This document shows positions 45,227 through 56,979 of a stretch of DNA of 64,000 nt, piece after piece. Every line of letters begins with the position of its first letter. Positions within the stretch are counted from its first letter, which is position 1. A program made the translations under genes and the position numbers. This DNA comes from Helicostylum pulchrum (Eukaryota > Mucoromycota > Mucoromycetes > Mucorales > Mucoraceae). A model generated the notes under the pieces. That model did no database searches. It had not been told where the DNA came from and was given only the letters and a program-made list of their open reading frames with translations. Location: assembly GCA_025677825.1 (NCBI GenBank), contig JAIXMO010000083.1, forward strand, positions 1 to 64,000, given 5' to 3'.

Positions 45227-45800
45227 GATGATTAAAATTACAGATAAAGAAAAAAGGAAAAAAAGGGAGTAAAGAAAAAAAAAGTTTACTTTCAATTTAT
45301 TTAAATCACAGAATTATTGATTGAGCGGGCTTATTCATTATAGTACCTTTGTACACTCGATCTAACAACTTCTGTTTTAACAAGGAGTCTCTCCCCTTTT
45401 TTTTTTTTACAAAAGCAGTGATAGAAAAGAAAACAAGGTACGTAGGTCATACTGATGTCATTATAATAAACAATCCAATTGAATATTTTTTTATGTAAAG
45501 GTGATTATGTTAAAAGGGCATTACAGCATATAAGCATTTTTTTCGATTTTGGAAAGTAAACGTGTTTTTAGTAATCTCTTAATAATTTTGGAGCAGTCCA
45601 CATTATTAATAATTTGTTAGCAGTGATTTCAAAGCATGACAAAACAAGGCGGCAATTTAAAAAAAAAAATCTCTAGTCACTCAAAACCACACTCCCCTTA
45701 CAAGACTGAAAATCTATCAAAACCCCGAATTGATATAAATAGGGCTAACTTGAGCTCTCATCCAATCCTTTTTTATTCACTTCTATAAACATCATCAAAA
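45227..45800. promoter_or_regulatory. Shared divergent promoter of the two Pst2-like genes
   Basis: 574 bp between the two start codons. On the plus-strand side, TATAAATA (45734-45741) lies about 60 bp before the ATG, followed by CCAAT in CTCATCCAATCC. The region may coordinate both paralogues. Confidence 0.5.
45734..45741 (+). promoter_or_regulatory. TATA box of the plus-strand Pst2-like gene
   Basis: TATAAATA, followed by AGGGCTAAC and 59 bp later by the start codon in a CAAAAATGG context. Position and sequence fit a core promoter for a highly expressed gene. Confidence 0.6.
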
Positions 45801-46488
45801 ATGGCTCCTAAGGTTTACATCGTTATCTATTCTCTCTATCACCACATCTATACCCTCGCTTTAGAGGTTCAAAAGGGTCTTGTTGCCTCTGGCATTGATG
45901 CCAAGATCTTCCAAGGTAACCTTTTATAACAAAAAAGCATTTTTATGTACGTAATAACATTTTATTTTATTTTACTTCTTTATAGTTCCCGAAACTCTCT
46001 CTGAAGAAATCTTGACCAAGATGCACGCTCCCCCTAAGCCTGATGTCCCTGTTATCACTGTTGAAAACTTGTCTGAAGCTGACGGTTTCTTGTTTGGTAT
46101 CCCTACTCGTTTCGGTACCATGCCCGCTCAAATCAAGTCTTTCCTCGATTCTACCGGTGGTCTTTGGGCCTCTGGTGGTTTGGCTGGTAAGTTTGCCGGT
46201 ACCTTCTTCTCTACTGCCTCTCAACACGGTGGTCAAGAAACCACTGCTTTCACTACCATTACTTATTTCGCTCATCACGGTATGATCTACGTTCCTCTCG
46301 GTTTCGCTAACCCTCATCTTTTCGATAACTCTGAAGTCATTGGTGGTTCTGCTTACGGTGCTGGTACTGTCGCTAATGGTGACGGTAGCAGACAAGTCTC
46401 TCAAAAGGAAAAGGAAATCGCTCAAACTCAAGGTGAAAACTTTGGTAAGGTTGTCGCTACCTATGTCAAGGGAAAGGCTTCTGCTTAA
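45801..46488 (+). CDS. PST2: Pst2/WrbA-like flavodoxin-fold quinone reductase (~205 aa)
   Basis: Two exons, 45801-45915 and 45986-46488. It is a close paralogue of the minus-strand gene next to it, sharing IPTRFGTMPAQIKSFLDSTG, LAGKFAGTFFSTASQHGGQE and NSEVIGGSAYGAGTVANGDG. It is the standard WrbA/Pst2 length (about 200 aa), ends in KGKASA and lacks the CaaX tail, so it is expected to be cytosolic. The role is two-electron quinone reduction with an FMN cofactor. Codons here are markedly richer in C/T-ending optimal codons than in the neighbours (e.g. GGT, ACC, TTC, AAG), and the promoter has a TATA box, both suggesting high expression. Two of the three introns of the paralogue are absent. Confidence 0.96.
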
Positions 46489-48103
46489 ATTTTTGATTTA
46501 AAATAATTAATAAAATATATCACTGTAAAAACATAAAACACTTTTTTTTGCATTTAAAAAAAAACCGTGATTGAAAGTATTTTCTCCAGACACGTGTATG
46601 GTTTTGATACCCGATTAAATAAATTTTTTAAGGGTAGCCTTTTTATTGGATGGTCATCTTTTAACGCAAAAAGAAAAATATTTTGCTTTACTACGTCAAA
46701 GCGAAGGGATTCTTCCATAGCATGGTCCAGCCTGCTTTATAAAGCGAGTAAGAGTTGATAAACGCAGTTTCAAATACCATTACAAAGGCTGGAACGTTGA
46801 CTTTTTGCTATCTAAATAATTGATCATCGTCATCAACGACAAAAGCTGTTTTATAACTCCAGTTTAACAGTTTTTCTGCTTATACAACAGTAATCCTTAC
46901 TGCACACAATTCTTCAGATGCATGACGTTTACAACCAAAAAAAAAAAAGACCTTTTTTTGCATAAACAAATAAACAAAAAACTACCTCTCTTTTCCTCTT
47001 TATTCATCTCAACACTTTTGATTACTAGAACCTCTGTAAGAAAGAAAAGAGAAAAAAAAAAAGCTTTGCTACATAATATATTATACGTATAAAACAAAAA
47101 AGGGATACAAAGAAATACTTTTGACGTGACCATGCAAAGTAAGTTTACCAACAAATAAAACGCGTCGCATATATATAAAGAGGGCAAAAACAGATCGTTT
47201 TCTTTATCTCTGTACTAGTTTTCAAAAGACTTTCGTCGTGACTTTTTTTTTAAAACATTAATGATGCAAATAGCATTGAAAATCGAATTTTTGTTTTTGT
47301 TTTACTGTTGTTACAATTTTTGACTTGTTTCAATGTCTGCAGTAGTGCCTTTTTTTTTTTGTTTTGTTTGGATAAACACAATATGTTTTTGAGTGCGATC
47401 AAACAGGAGGGGGTTTTTTTTTTTACATGTGTCGACGTCAGAGTTTGTTGCTGTTCAAATTATGCATTGTAAAACAAACGAGTAGAGCCTCAATGTATTA
47501 TGTACGACAAATACCAGAAGAGGTCTAGAAGTATATTAAAATGTTTCCCGCGCGCACTAAAAAAAAAAGGTGTAACTACTCGGAAAAAAAAGAAGAAATC
47601 TATGTTTGTAAAAAGAAGTTTACAAAAGGGGGTTCTGCGGGGTGAGAGAAAATCAAGTTTTACACCTGAAAGTATTAGAAGATCTTAGTTTGGCAGCTGA
47701 GCATTGATCTTATTTATGGATCATCACACATGATTCTAATAAACAAATAAATGTAGAATGACGAAAAGTTTCTTTTGGAAGAGTTACGGATAAATATATT
47801 GCCATAAACTGCTGGGTTCTCATCATCTGGTGTTGATCTTGTTCGGTTTGATCGGTATGACTTTTAGCTGCTGTAACAGACTTGCGCGCACGTACTGCAC
47901 AAGTAATTAAGGCGGAGAGAAAAAAGAAGTGTTTCAAGGAGTGAGAGTTTATACATTTTATTTTATTTTTTGAGGGCTTTTTTTTTATATGACACGTATA
48001 AAAAAGAAAAAAAAAAAAAAGAGCAAAAAGAAAAAAAAAGAGCAAAAAGAAAAAAAGAGAAAAAAAATAAATAGATTAGAGGTGGGAATATTTTGTATAT
48101 GTG
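46489..48103. other. Intergenic region between convergent genes
   Basis: No gene supported. The ORF at 46567-46758 (63 aa; HVYGFDTRLNKFFKGSLF) is not low-complexity and may be a remnant, but has no start codon of its own and no recognised family. The remainder is A/T-rich, with A runs near 48003-48068. Confidence 0.5.
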
Positions 48104-50121
48104 TTAAATGGGTTGATTTGTCAAGGTTAAACCAAAGGTACCAAACGGTGAATATTCCGCACTTGAAGTAGTCGAAGAAGTACTAGTGGTTGGTACGACA
48201 TCTTCCATGTACTGATACTTGGATTCAAAGGTAGTTGTAAGTGGTTCTTCAATCACTCGATTCTTCTTCTTTGTAGTAGCAGTCGTAGGCTGAGTAGCTT
48301 GTTTCGTTGTATTATTTTCACATCTTTGTCGTTTTTTAATATTATCTGTCTTCATTGATAACGGTCTCTTTTCATGATGCAATTTTAAACTATATAAAGA
48401 AGATTTAAAATTTCATATATACATTAATTAAAAAAAACCACTAAAAACTTACTATAATCCACAAGCATTACATAAAGGTGCTCCATCCAAATCACGTCTC
48501 CAAAGTGGCGTAGTAGATGTACCACAGTTAGAACATAGCGGTTGAACAATATTCTCATCCTCTCCTTTTAAATCTTTACGAGACGATTGAGGCTTTAAAT
48601 ATTTAGGTCTAGGCGCATTATGCAATTTTAAACTAATATTACAAATCGTTAATATATGTACCTTTTTTTATATTTATTTGTATATAAAACTTACTATAGA
48701 CCACAAGCGTTACAAAGTAATTCATCATTAGCTGATCTTCTCCATAATGGTGTAGAAGCCGTACTACAGTTACTACAAATCGGTGCTTTTCCTTCAGATG
48801 GTGAGCTATTAATAGGTGCTGTAGCTCGTCGTTGTGGTATAGAAGGTGAAATAGGCGAGGAACTGGTAGATGTATCACAAGGAGGAGGTGGAGAAACGGC
48901 TCTAGAAGGGGGTAATGATTTAGAATGTTGAGCAGGGTGATGATGAGAAAAGGTAAAAGATGAGTTTATTTGTTGCTGTTGTATGCTTTGCTGTTGTATG
49001 CTTTGCTGTTGTATGCTTTGCTGCTGTTGTTGTATATTTTGTTGCTGCTGTATGTTTTGCTGTTGTTGTATGTTTTGTTGCTGCTGTTGTTGTTGTTGTT
49101 GTTGTTGATGATGAAGATGTTGTTGTTGTTGCATCGTTAATGGAGGTGGTTGTGGATGTTGTTGAGTAACTTGTTGAGGTGGCATAAAGAATCTATAGGA
49201 AGAAGAAGAAGATGAAGGAGGGGTTTCATCCATAGATTCTTCTTCTTCAGGTATAGTAGGGGTAGCAGAAGATAATAATTTACCAGCACTTTCCAACGTT
49301 TCTCTTGGTAAAGTAGCTAATAATTTATTATGAAGAGTACCTATTGGTATAGGAGGCATTGCTTCAGATGAAACATATAATGCAGAGCCTTGAATATCAT
49401 AATAATCTTGATGCTGTTGTTGCTGTTGTTGTTGGTGATAAGGTTGTTGTTGTTGTTGTTGAAGAGTGGGAAACGACATGTTAATGGGAGAAGTAGCGTT
49501 TGAATGAATCATTTCATTATAAGAAGAATTGCTACTGGAGATAGGCCAAGACTCATTAATCAAGTTGTCCAGTTGTTGTTCTTCTGTTGGATTTAGATAA
49601 GCTTGAATATCCGCACCAAAAGATTTGAATATATCATCTAATTCAATGACTTGATCACCTGCTTGGTCTGATGTAAACTGTTGTAGAGTAAATTCTTCTC
49701 TTTGACGATTAAAATCTTGTGGTGGGTTGTTGTTGTTGTTGTTGATTGGCTGATTAAATAATAGTTCTGCTTGCTTCTTTTGTTGTAAACTAAGTTTTCT
49801 TCTATATTCTACTTCCATTGACTCAATTTTTACCTTGTTTTTGGTATTTATATTTTGTGCTTTAAAATCAAAATTATCTGGTACTTTAAAATTTGTTGTT
49901 GTTGTTGCTTTTTTATTACTACTACTACTAGTAGTAGGTTTGTTATTTACATTATGTGCAAACCATAACCTCCAAGATAAATTTTCTAGTCGTGACCCAT
50001 TTTCAAGTGAATCTTTTACTTTTGTACAAACTCTCCATGTCTTTGAAAGATCATCTGTAGAATCATTACCAAACGGTAAGCACTGTAAATTACCTTTAAC
50101 CTTTAATAGAATAGGTGCCAT
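48104..50121 (-). CDS. GATA transcription factor with two zinc fingers and AreA-type N-terminal domain (~630 aa)
   Basis: Three proposed exons on the minus strand: 50121-48695, 48632-48453, 48389-48104. The N-terminus has a DUF1752-like block typical of AreA/Gat1-class regulators ([20 protein letters not shown]). The middle is Gln-, Asn- and Ser-rich, with [N/S]IQQQ repeats. Finger 1 ([20 protein letters not shown]...CNAC) and finger 2 ([20 protein letters not shown]...CNAC) are both C-x2-C-x17-C-x2-C and each is followed by YxKLH. Each finger is interrupted by an intron at the same codon (CNACGLTA|T). Nitrogen regulation is suggested by the N-terminal domain, but two fingers is a layout better known from siderophore regulators (SreA/Fep1); the Cys-rich spacer of those is missing. 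Confidence 0.87.
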
Positions 50122-50600
50122 TTTTTTTTAAAAAAATAATTATTATTATTGTATAATAATAGTTAAAGAAAAGGGGGGGAAAAGAAGAAGAGATAAGACC
50201 TTTTTTTTTTTTCTCTTTTTTTTTTTCATTCCGCAAATGAGGAAAATAAGCGGAGAAGGAAATATTGAAAGCAAGGGGAGAAGAAGAGCGTCTCAACAAA
50301 AAAAAAGACAAAACTCACTTTCAATTGCGATACATTCTTCCAATCATATTCTTTAAACGTATCATTAGCCAATACTTGTTACTGTTTTAAAAAAAGATGG
50401 CAAACGGCGGGTAAAATAAACTCTTTTTTTTCCCCTGGCAACTATTTTCTTTACACCCCGCGATTACAAATGATTGGCTTATAAATGTTGTTGTTGTTGT
50501 TATGGCGCACAACCCCACTATTTTATTTTATTTTTATCAGTTGTTGTTATGTGTATTTAGGTGCACGGTCAAGTTTAAACGCTCCCTTAATTTTTGTTAT
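50122..50600. other. Intergenic region upstream of the GATA gene
   Basis: Promoter of the GATA gene (minus strand) with T-rich blocks near 50200-50226, and the 3' flank of the uridine-kinase-like gene. A (TTG)n patch lies near 50487-50502. No other feature. Confidence 0.5.
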
Positions 50601-51573
50601 TTATTTAGGAATGTTTTTATATGAGCTGTTGACATTTTGAGCTAATATTTCAGCTGCACCAGAATGGATAACTTCCTTCTTCTTTTGTTCTTGTTCTACT
50701 GAACGAGACTCCAAGTATTCTTCAATACGGTTAGACATGACGGTTAATGCAATTGTATTTTCTATGCCTCTAGGAATTACAATATCGGCATATTTTTTAC
50801 TCTTAGCAAAAAGTTAATATATAATAACAAATAATCACATAATAACTATAATACTAACAGGTAAGATGTATTCTTCATACATGGGTTTAACTCGTTCAAC
50901 ATACTCCATCAAGACTTGCTTAATATTCAATGTTTGACCATTTCTAACCTTTGTTTTACGTACTCTTCTGGCTAATCTTTCGTCACTATCTTCATCAATA
51001 AAGACCTTCATAAACATCAAGTCACGCACTTCTTTTTGATATAACAAAAGAGTTCCTTCCACTAATATAACATCAACAGGTTCCATAACACGTGTACATT
51101 TTCTATTTATAAAAAAAAGTTAACAAGAAATTCTTTTTTTGATGTTTGTTTGTCATCATTTTAGGTACCTTGTATGGTTAGATGAATCCCATTCAGGTAC
51201 AACAGTTGCTTTACCAGACAATAAAGAATTGAGAGTGTCTCTTAACAATTCTAAATCAAACGCATCTTTTTTGAATAGTAAGCATCCATATTTAAAGAAG
51301 GAAAAGGGGGGAAATAACAGACTTACTGGGATGATCAGTATAGAATTCACCGGCGTTGTAATTGATTCTTTCTTGAGGTGTCAATTCACGGTAAAACTGA
51401 GTTAAACTAATAAGTGCAACCTTGGTAGCGTATTTTTTGTTTAACCGAGCGGTTAGTGCATCACAAAAAGCTTTCTAAAATAACGTGATAAGTGTGGGTG
51501 GGTAATTTTTTTTTTTTTCGTTTTTTATTATTACTTTTCCACTATCGGCGCCTCCGGCAACAGCTATAGCCAT
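50601..51573 (-). CDS. URK1: Uridine/cytidine kinase family protein with unusual P-loop (~242 aa)
   Basis: Five proposed exons on the minus strand: 51573-51535, 51474-51327, 51265-51169, 51102-50859, 50801-50601. The layout is that of uridine kinases: P-loop region (IAVAGGADSGKKAF), VALISLTQFYRELTPQE, EFYTDHPNAFDLELLRDTL, VVPEWDSSNHTR, VDVILVEGTLLLYQKEV, VFIDEDSDERLARRVRKTKV, and ADIVIPRG near the end. The family phosphorylates uridine and cytidine with ATP in pyrimidine salvage. The Walker A motif reads GGADSGKK where GK[S/T] is the rule; this Lys comes from the exon 1-2 join, whose sites look sound. Catalytic capacity is therefore uncertain. The C-terminal 40 residues are helical and Glu/Lys-rich. 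Confidence 0.85.
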
Positions 51574-52112
51574 AGGAGTTTTTATAGACACTTTAAAGTA
51601 ACTAAGTTTTTATTGTATCATTAATAAGTAAAAAGTTGCTCTTTCGAAAACGCAAAAAAAAAAAGAGAGAAGAAGAAGAAAGGGTTTTATTTTTATTACT
51701 TGGGATCAGCGTATTTTGTTGCGTCAATGGACATTTGTAAGCTTTTGAGTATTCAGGCAAAGATATATATAAAAAAAAAAAAAAAAAAATTTTTTAGGTG
51801 ATAGAAATGAAAGAACAAAAAAGGGTGACGTTTTATTTTTAAACCAATAAAAAGCAGGATCTCGATTAAACCCACCACACATTCTTAAAAATTGCATATC
51901 TGGGCAAAACTGATTTTTTTCTTTTTTTCACCCCCTTTTTTTTTTTTTTTATTTCTTACATATATACAACAGTACAATATATAAGGAACGAGAAAAAAAA
52001 AAAGAAAAAAAAAACTTTTTATACGTATCGTATATATTTGAGAGAGAACAAGAATAGAACAAAAACCCCAACCCTTTTTTTTTTTAAAAGCAAAAACCAA
52101 AAAAACCAAAAA
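51574..52112. other. Divergent intergenic region
   Basis: 5' regions of the uridine-kinase-like gene (-) and the Whi3-like gene (+). A poly(A)/poly(T) junction lies at 51771-51795. The minus-strand ORF at 51885-52178 is low-complexity and not accepted. Confidence 0.5.
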
Positions 52113-53614
52113 ATGATGATTAGTGAACCAACACCGTTTTCTCATCCTTTTAATTTTAATGACATTCAAAGAGTTCATCCACTTTCTGCTTCACCGGGTA
52201 ATTCTTTCTTTCGAACAACTTCTCCTATTCAGTCGAGTTCAACTAATATGGATGATGTTACCACCATATTTGTGGTTGGGTTTCCCGAAGATATGGCCGA
52301 AAGAGAATTCCAAAATATGTTTACCTTTTGTCAAGGTTTTGAAGCTGCTTCATTAAAATGGCATTGTAAGGATGGTGAAGAAGATAATATTCCAACCAAT
52401 GGTGGCAAAAAGCAAATGGTAAGACAAATATATTATTTTTATTTCTATTTCTGCTTATTAATTTGTTATTGTATTAGATTGGATTTGCTAGGTTTCGTAC
52501 TCGCTTAGAAGCAGTTGAAGCAATTGATGTACTAAGTGGTAAAAAGATTGATCAAGAAAAAGGAACTGTATTGAAAGCTGAAATGGCTAAAAAGAACTTG
52601 CATATTAAGAGAGGTTCTGCTACTCAAACCTCAACTTCTACTTCAAGTTCTACTTCTACTTCAACTATGGCTCCTATTTCAACCATTGTACCTACACCTT
52701 CTTCCGAATCTTCTTCTTCCTTAAAGACAAGATATGATTCTTTCTCTCCTTTACCAAGTGATTTACTTTCACAAGAATATGAATCGCCTTCATTTAATGA
52801 TTCCCTGTTTGGTATTCGATCTCAATCTTTTGATCAAGACTTGGGTTTCATTACCTCTCGTGCATTTAGTTTACATTCTCAACCTCCACAACAAAACATA
52901 CAGCAGCAACAAAACATACAACAACAGCACCAGCACCAGCACCAGCAACAAAATATACAGCAGCAACAAAACATACAGCAGCACCAACAAATTCATCAAC
53001 AGCATTCCATTCAACAGCATCAGCATAATATTCATCAACAGCATATTCATCTCCAGCATCAACAACAATTAAAAATGATGAATGACCTTGACAACTCTGA
53101 TCCATACCATTACTTGAGCAAGTCCTCACCAGTACCTATTGACAGATTTGAGAATACGTTGGAACATGACTTGATGCGCATGGGGTCTTTGTCGATCAGT
53201 TCGTCTAGCCTGGACTTGAGATCGCCTTCGCCCATTACTTCTCGTTTACCAAACCCGGCGGATCAAAATCCCCCCTGTAATACGCTGTATGTTGGAAATT
53301 TACCGCCCAATACGTCAGAAGAGGAATTAAGACAAGTATTTTCAAACTGTAAAGGGTATCGTCGAATGTGCTTTCGTACGAAACCTCAAGGTCCCATGTG
53401 TTTTGTCGAATTTGAAGATATTGTGTATGCCTCGCAAGCTTTGAATGAATTACAAGGGCATAATTTAACAAACTCCGTCAAAGGTGGTATTCGTTTGTCC
53501 TATAGTAAAAATCCTTTATTTATTAAACCGAACAAAGAGAATGGTTTAATGAGTTTCAAGCAAATGGGTAATGCTCTTATGAATAGAGACTTTATGTTTG
53601 ACCCTCAGTTATAA
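52113..53614 (+). CDS. WHI3: Whi3-like RNA-binding protein with two RRMs (~480 aa)
   Basis: Two exons, 52113-52418 and 52478-53614. RRM 1 spans about 60-155, with RNP2 IFVVGF and RNP1 IGFARFRT formed across the splice, and continues in [20 protein letters not shown]. The second RRM, at about 365-450, reads [40 protein letters not shown] and [12 protein letters not shown]. The latter with its SYSKNP ending is the hallmark of Whi3/Mde7 proteins. Between them lie a Ser/Thr-rich region and a Gln/His-rich region with [N/S]IQQQ and HQ repeats, a likely phase-separation (prion-like) tract. Whi3 binds mRNAs such as G1 cyclin transcripts and controls cell-cycle entry and nuclear timing in hyphae. Confidence 0.92.
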
Positions 53615-55374
53615 TTTTATTACGCTTTTTTTTATTCACTTTTACAAAACACCCTTTTTTTTTTATTATTTAATTATTTAATTATTAGACACTTTTTTTT
53701 TCTTTTACCTTTCTTATTATTATCCCCCCAGGCTCTCTTCCCCCCTTCACATACATTTACACAAAAAAAAATATATATTCATTTTACACAAAAAAAAAAC
53801 TTACAGTCATCTAATCTTTTCCCTCCCCCTAAAAAAAACCCTTTTTTGAAAATAAAACATCTTTTTTTCATCAAAAAAAAAACCTCGGTATTCACACCTA
53901 GTTTGCCTTTAATAGACCGTAATCATCTTGTTATTGCAGTAACACACGCGCAACAGCGAAAAAAAATCTTCGGTGTAAGTAAATTATTAGTCCGCACCAC
54001 TCCTTCGCCAGTACTTTTTTCCGTGGTTTAATGGTAAATCAATAGTGGAACCCCAGCTGACTGTATATCCTCTCTTGAAAGATAAATACATTTCTATGTG
54101 GTCACGTAGCTTTTGTTAATTGAAACAAAAAGTACTGCTCAAAAAGTACTGTGTATAAGTATATCCGAGACAAGACATCGTTGTACCTTTTTTTCCCATG
54201 ATTTTTATACAGCGAAAGAAACAAAAAAAAAGAACAAAAAAAGAGAGCTAACTTATACAGCTCTTATTAAACCAAGTATATAAAAGCCTCTGATACTAGA
54301 CATATTGTCGTATATACCAACATATGTATACATATACTCGTATACTAGAGTAGAACAATACGTCTTGCTATTATTTTTTTAAATGTACAGTTTGAAATTA
54401 AAATTAATTTATCTTGTGCTCATTTGAAACACTCCCCCACTTTTTGCCCTAAAAAAAAGGGTCCAATGAAACAACAGGAGTAATATTGACACTTGACAAA
54501 AAAAAAACCTTTTTTATCAGTAGCATCCTTTTAATACTAGTTGAAAAGGTACAATTGATGTGTGTATTATTACTATAAAAAGTCTTGGTTTATATCGATT
54601 CAACTGTATGCTAGTTTCTTGATTTTTAAAAAAAAAATTGACAGTGAAATAATAGTTTAGTACTACGTGATCCAATAATATGATAGTGTCGAGCTTCTTC
54701 TTTTTTACTTGGCAAGAATTGAAGATATCATTAAAGTGTTAGTATATATATATATATATACACGTAAGATGCCATTTAGGGCTCGTTTGTTTCAATCAAA
54801 GTTTTTCACAAGCATTTCATGCAAAGTAATCAAATTCTTCTCCAGTGACTACTTTTCCTTTTTGACATTTAACAGTATCTTGGGTAGAACCACATGTATC
54901 CATGCCCTGAGATAAAGGCAGAGCCATTGCTTCTTTTTTTTTAAAAAAAAAAAGAGCCAGAAAATATAGTAGTAATTAAACTCTATCACCAAGGTTTTTC
55001 TAAAGGAGAGCATATAAGTATTGTTTCGGTGGCTTAGAAAACGATTACGAATAACTACCATATATGTCACGCTTATTAATGGAACAGTAATCAAGTTTAC
55101 CAATTCTGTAGGATTATAATACAAGCCTGAAAAAAAAATTGCCCGCGATCTAGTGCATAAGATGATAATATTATACGTAATATTGATGTCTGTACATTAT
55201 GCATGTTGATGATAGATCTTAATCCCGCTTTGTTCAAAGAAATGCTGTCCCAGCAGTACATCCAATGGAATGAGGCGGAGTAATACAACCTGACTAATAA
55301 TGCAATTTTATAAATATCAAGTTTTTAATCTGTATGTTGTAAATATTATCCCTTTTATCTTTTATCTTTTTAAA
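53615..55374. other. Intergenic region
   Basis: No gene supported. It contains the 3' flank of the Whi3-like gene, T- and A-rich blocks and short AT repeats near 54740-54760. On the minus strand around 54932-54822 a short frame MALPLSQGMDTCGSTQDT... with an AG acceptor just before it resembles the last exon of a secreted Cys protein, but no convincing upstream exon was found. Confidence 0.45.
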
Positions 55375-56582
55375 ATGAAAAACATTGTTATTGTTGGCGG
55401 TGGATTTGCTGGTACTCAAGTAGCTAAAGCTTTAGAAAAACAACTGGTCAAATTAAAAGATCAAGAATGTCGTATTATTCTAGTAGAAAAGGTATATACA
55501 TACTACACACACATACACATACAAAAAGCATATCATTTATTATTATTTATGATCTTTAGAAAACACATTTTTATCATTCAATCGGTGGTCTTCGTTGCGC
55601 AGTAGTCGATTGGGATAAAAAAATTATGATTCCCTATACCAACCTATTCCAAGAAGAGAAAAACATGGTTGTGCAAGCATCCGCTATACAGTTAGAAAAA
55701 CATCAGGTTGTATTAGACAAGGCAGTTCCCGAATTCGGAACAGCTATTCCTTACGACTACTTGCTTATTACAACAGGCACACGTTACCCGGCACCGGCCA
55801 AAGCCACCTCCTTGGACTACGATACCACACACGCCGATTTAAACAATATTCGTCAACAGGTCAAAGCAGCCAAATCCATTGTCATTGTAGGTGGAGGCCC
55901 CGTCGGTCTTGAGTTGGCAGGAGAGATCCATGACGTCTATCCTAGCACCAAAATCACCATCGTCCATACCGAACCCGAAATCTTGAGCGACGCGCCTAAA
56001 GTGCGATGCAGAATGTTGGATCTGCTAAAGAAGAATGCGATTGAACTTGTGACTAACGATTCGGTCATCATTCCGTCATCAGTGAAAGATACCCTCTATC
56101 AGCCCGAGAATAATGTGGTAGAGACAAAAAATGGCAAGAGCTTTCAAAATGTGGATTTGGTCATGTTGGCGTTCGGTAATCGTCCCGAGACGGACTGGTT
56201 AAAGAGTTCCGGCGTGGTTGCGGAAAACGGGTATGTCAAGGTTACGGATACGTATCAGGTCGATCATGCTGATTTCAGTCATGTATTCGTGGTGGGAGAT
56301 GCGGCAGATTTCAAGGAAACTAAATTAGCGTATCGTATTACGGGACACGTACCTACAGTAGTTCAGAATATCGTGCAGATGGCGGTCAAGAATGAAAGTC
56401 CAACCGGAAAGTATAAGAAGGCTGCGGATGCCATGGTCATTACGTTTGGTGAGTCGCAGGGTGTTGGGCTGTTACCCTTCTTTGGTATCACCGTCGGTAG
56501 TTGGCCCGTCTCACTGGTCAAGAGTAAAAACTTATTTGTTAGTCAAAGTTGGGATACTTTAAATCTAAAAGAACCCTCGTAA
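55375..56582 (+). CDS. AIF/AIFM2-like FAD-dependent NAD(P)H oxidoreductase (~379 aa)
   Basis: Two exons, 55375-55491 and 55560-56582. The N-terminal Rossmann FAD site is NIVIVGGGFAGTQVAKAL. The second dinucleotide-binding motif is SIVIVGGGPVGLELAGEI (NAD(P)H), and the second FAD contact is FVVGDAADF. Between them come YDYLLITTGTRYPAP and LAFGNRPETDWL. This is the pyridine-nucleotide-disulphide oxidoreductase fold, closest in pattern to AIFM2/FSP1-like quinone reductases, which recycle ubiquinone or similar acceptors. The start is MKN, so the N-myristoylation Gly of animal AIFM2 is absent. The stop at 56580 overlaps a good donor (CCCTC|GTAAGT). If spliced to 56635, the end would be ...EPSLLD at 56647 instead of ...EPS. 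Confidence 0.9.
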
Positions 56583-56979
56583 GTTTGACTTTTTATATAT
56601 ATATATATATATATTTTTACTCAACTCTTATTAGGTTATTAGATTAAATAGCAAGAGGTTTTCGGTAACTAGTATTCTATGTGTGGTTATGATTGCTTTG
56701 GCTATCAGTTGGAAAACATTATACTAGTAATAAACTTTTTTTGGTCATGCATGTATTCACATGGCTGTGTCACGAAAGTAACCCTCCCCCGTATTCATCA
56801 TCTGATCCTATATGAGTTATTATCTTTCTTTCTTTTTTTATTTCTTCGTTCTTTTCTTTTCTTTTTTCCTTATCAGTATGATTTTTCAAACGATAAAGAG
56901 ACATGTTGATCCTTCACTTGAGGTAACAAAAAGATAAAATGTATTCTTTTTCGGCAAGTACTAAACGATAAAAAAAAAG
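56583..56979. other. Short intergenic region
   Basis: 3' flank of the oxidoreductase gene, with an (AT)n run at 56594-56614, and a pyrimidine-rich leader (56820-56875) of the kinase gene. The ORF 56679-56909 is low-complexity. Confidence 0.5.

Noticed and set aside
46567..46758. 63-codon ORF downstream of the Pst2-like gene
   Set aside because: Begins with a GTG-type codon, no ATG or conserved domain; insufficient for a gene call.
54024..54034. tRNA A-box-like TGGTTTAATGG
   Set aside because: No T-arm (GGTTCGA-type B box) or acceptor stem within the next 80 bp; single match by chance.
54822..54932. Minus-strand short frame MALPLSQGMDTCG... as a secreted-protein exon
   Set aside because: Only one small exon is readable and no in-frame upstream partner with signal peptide was found.
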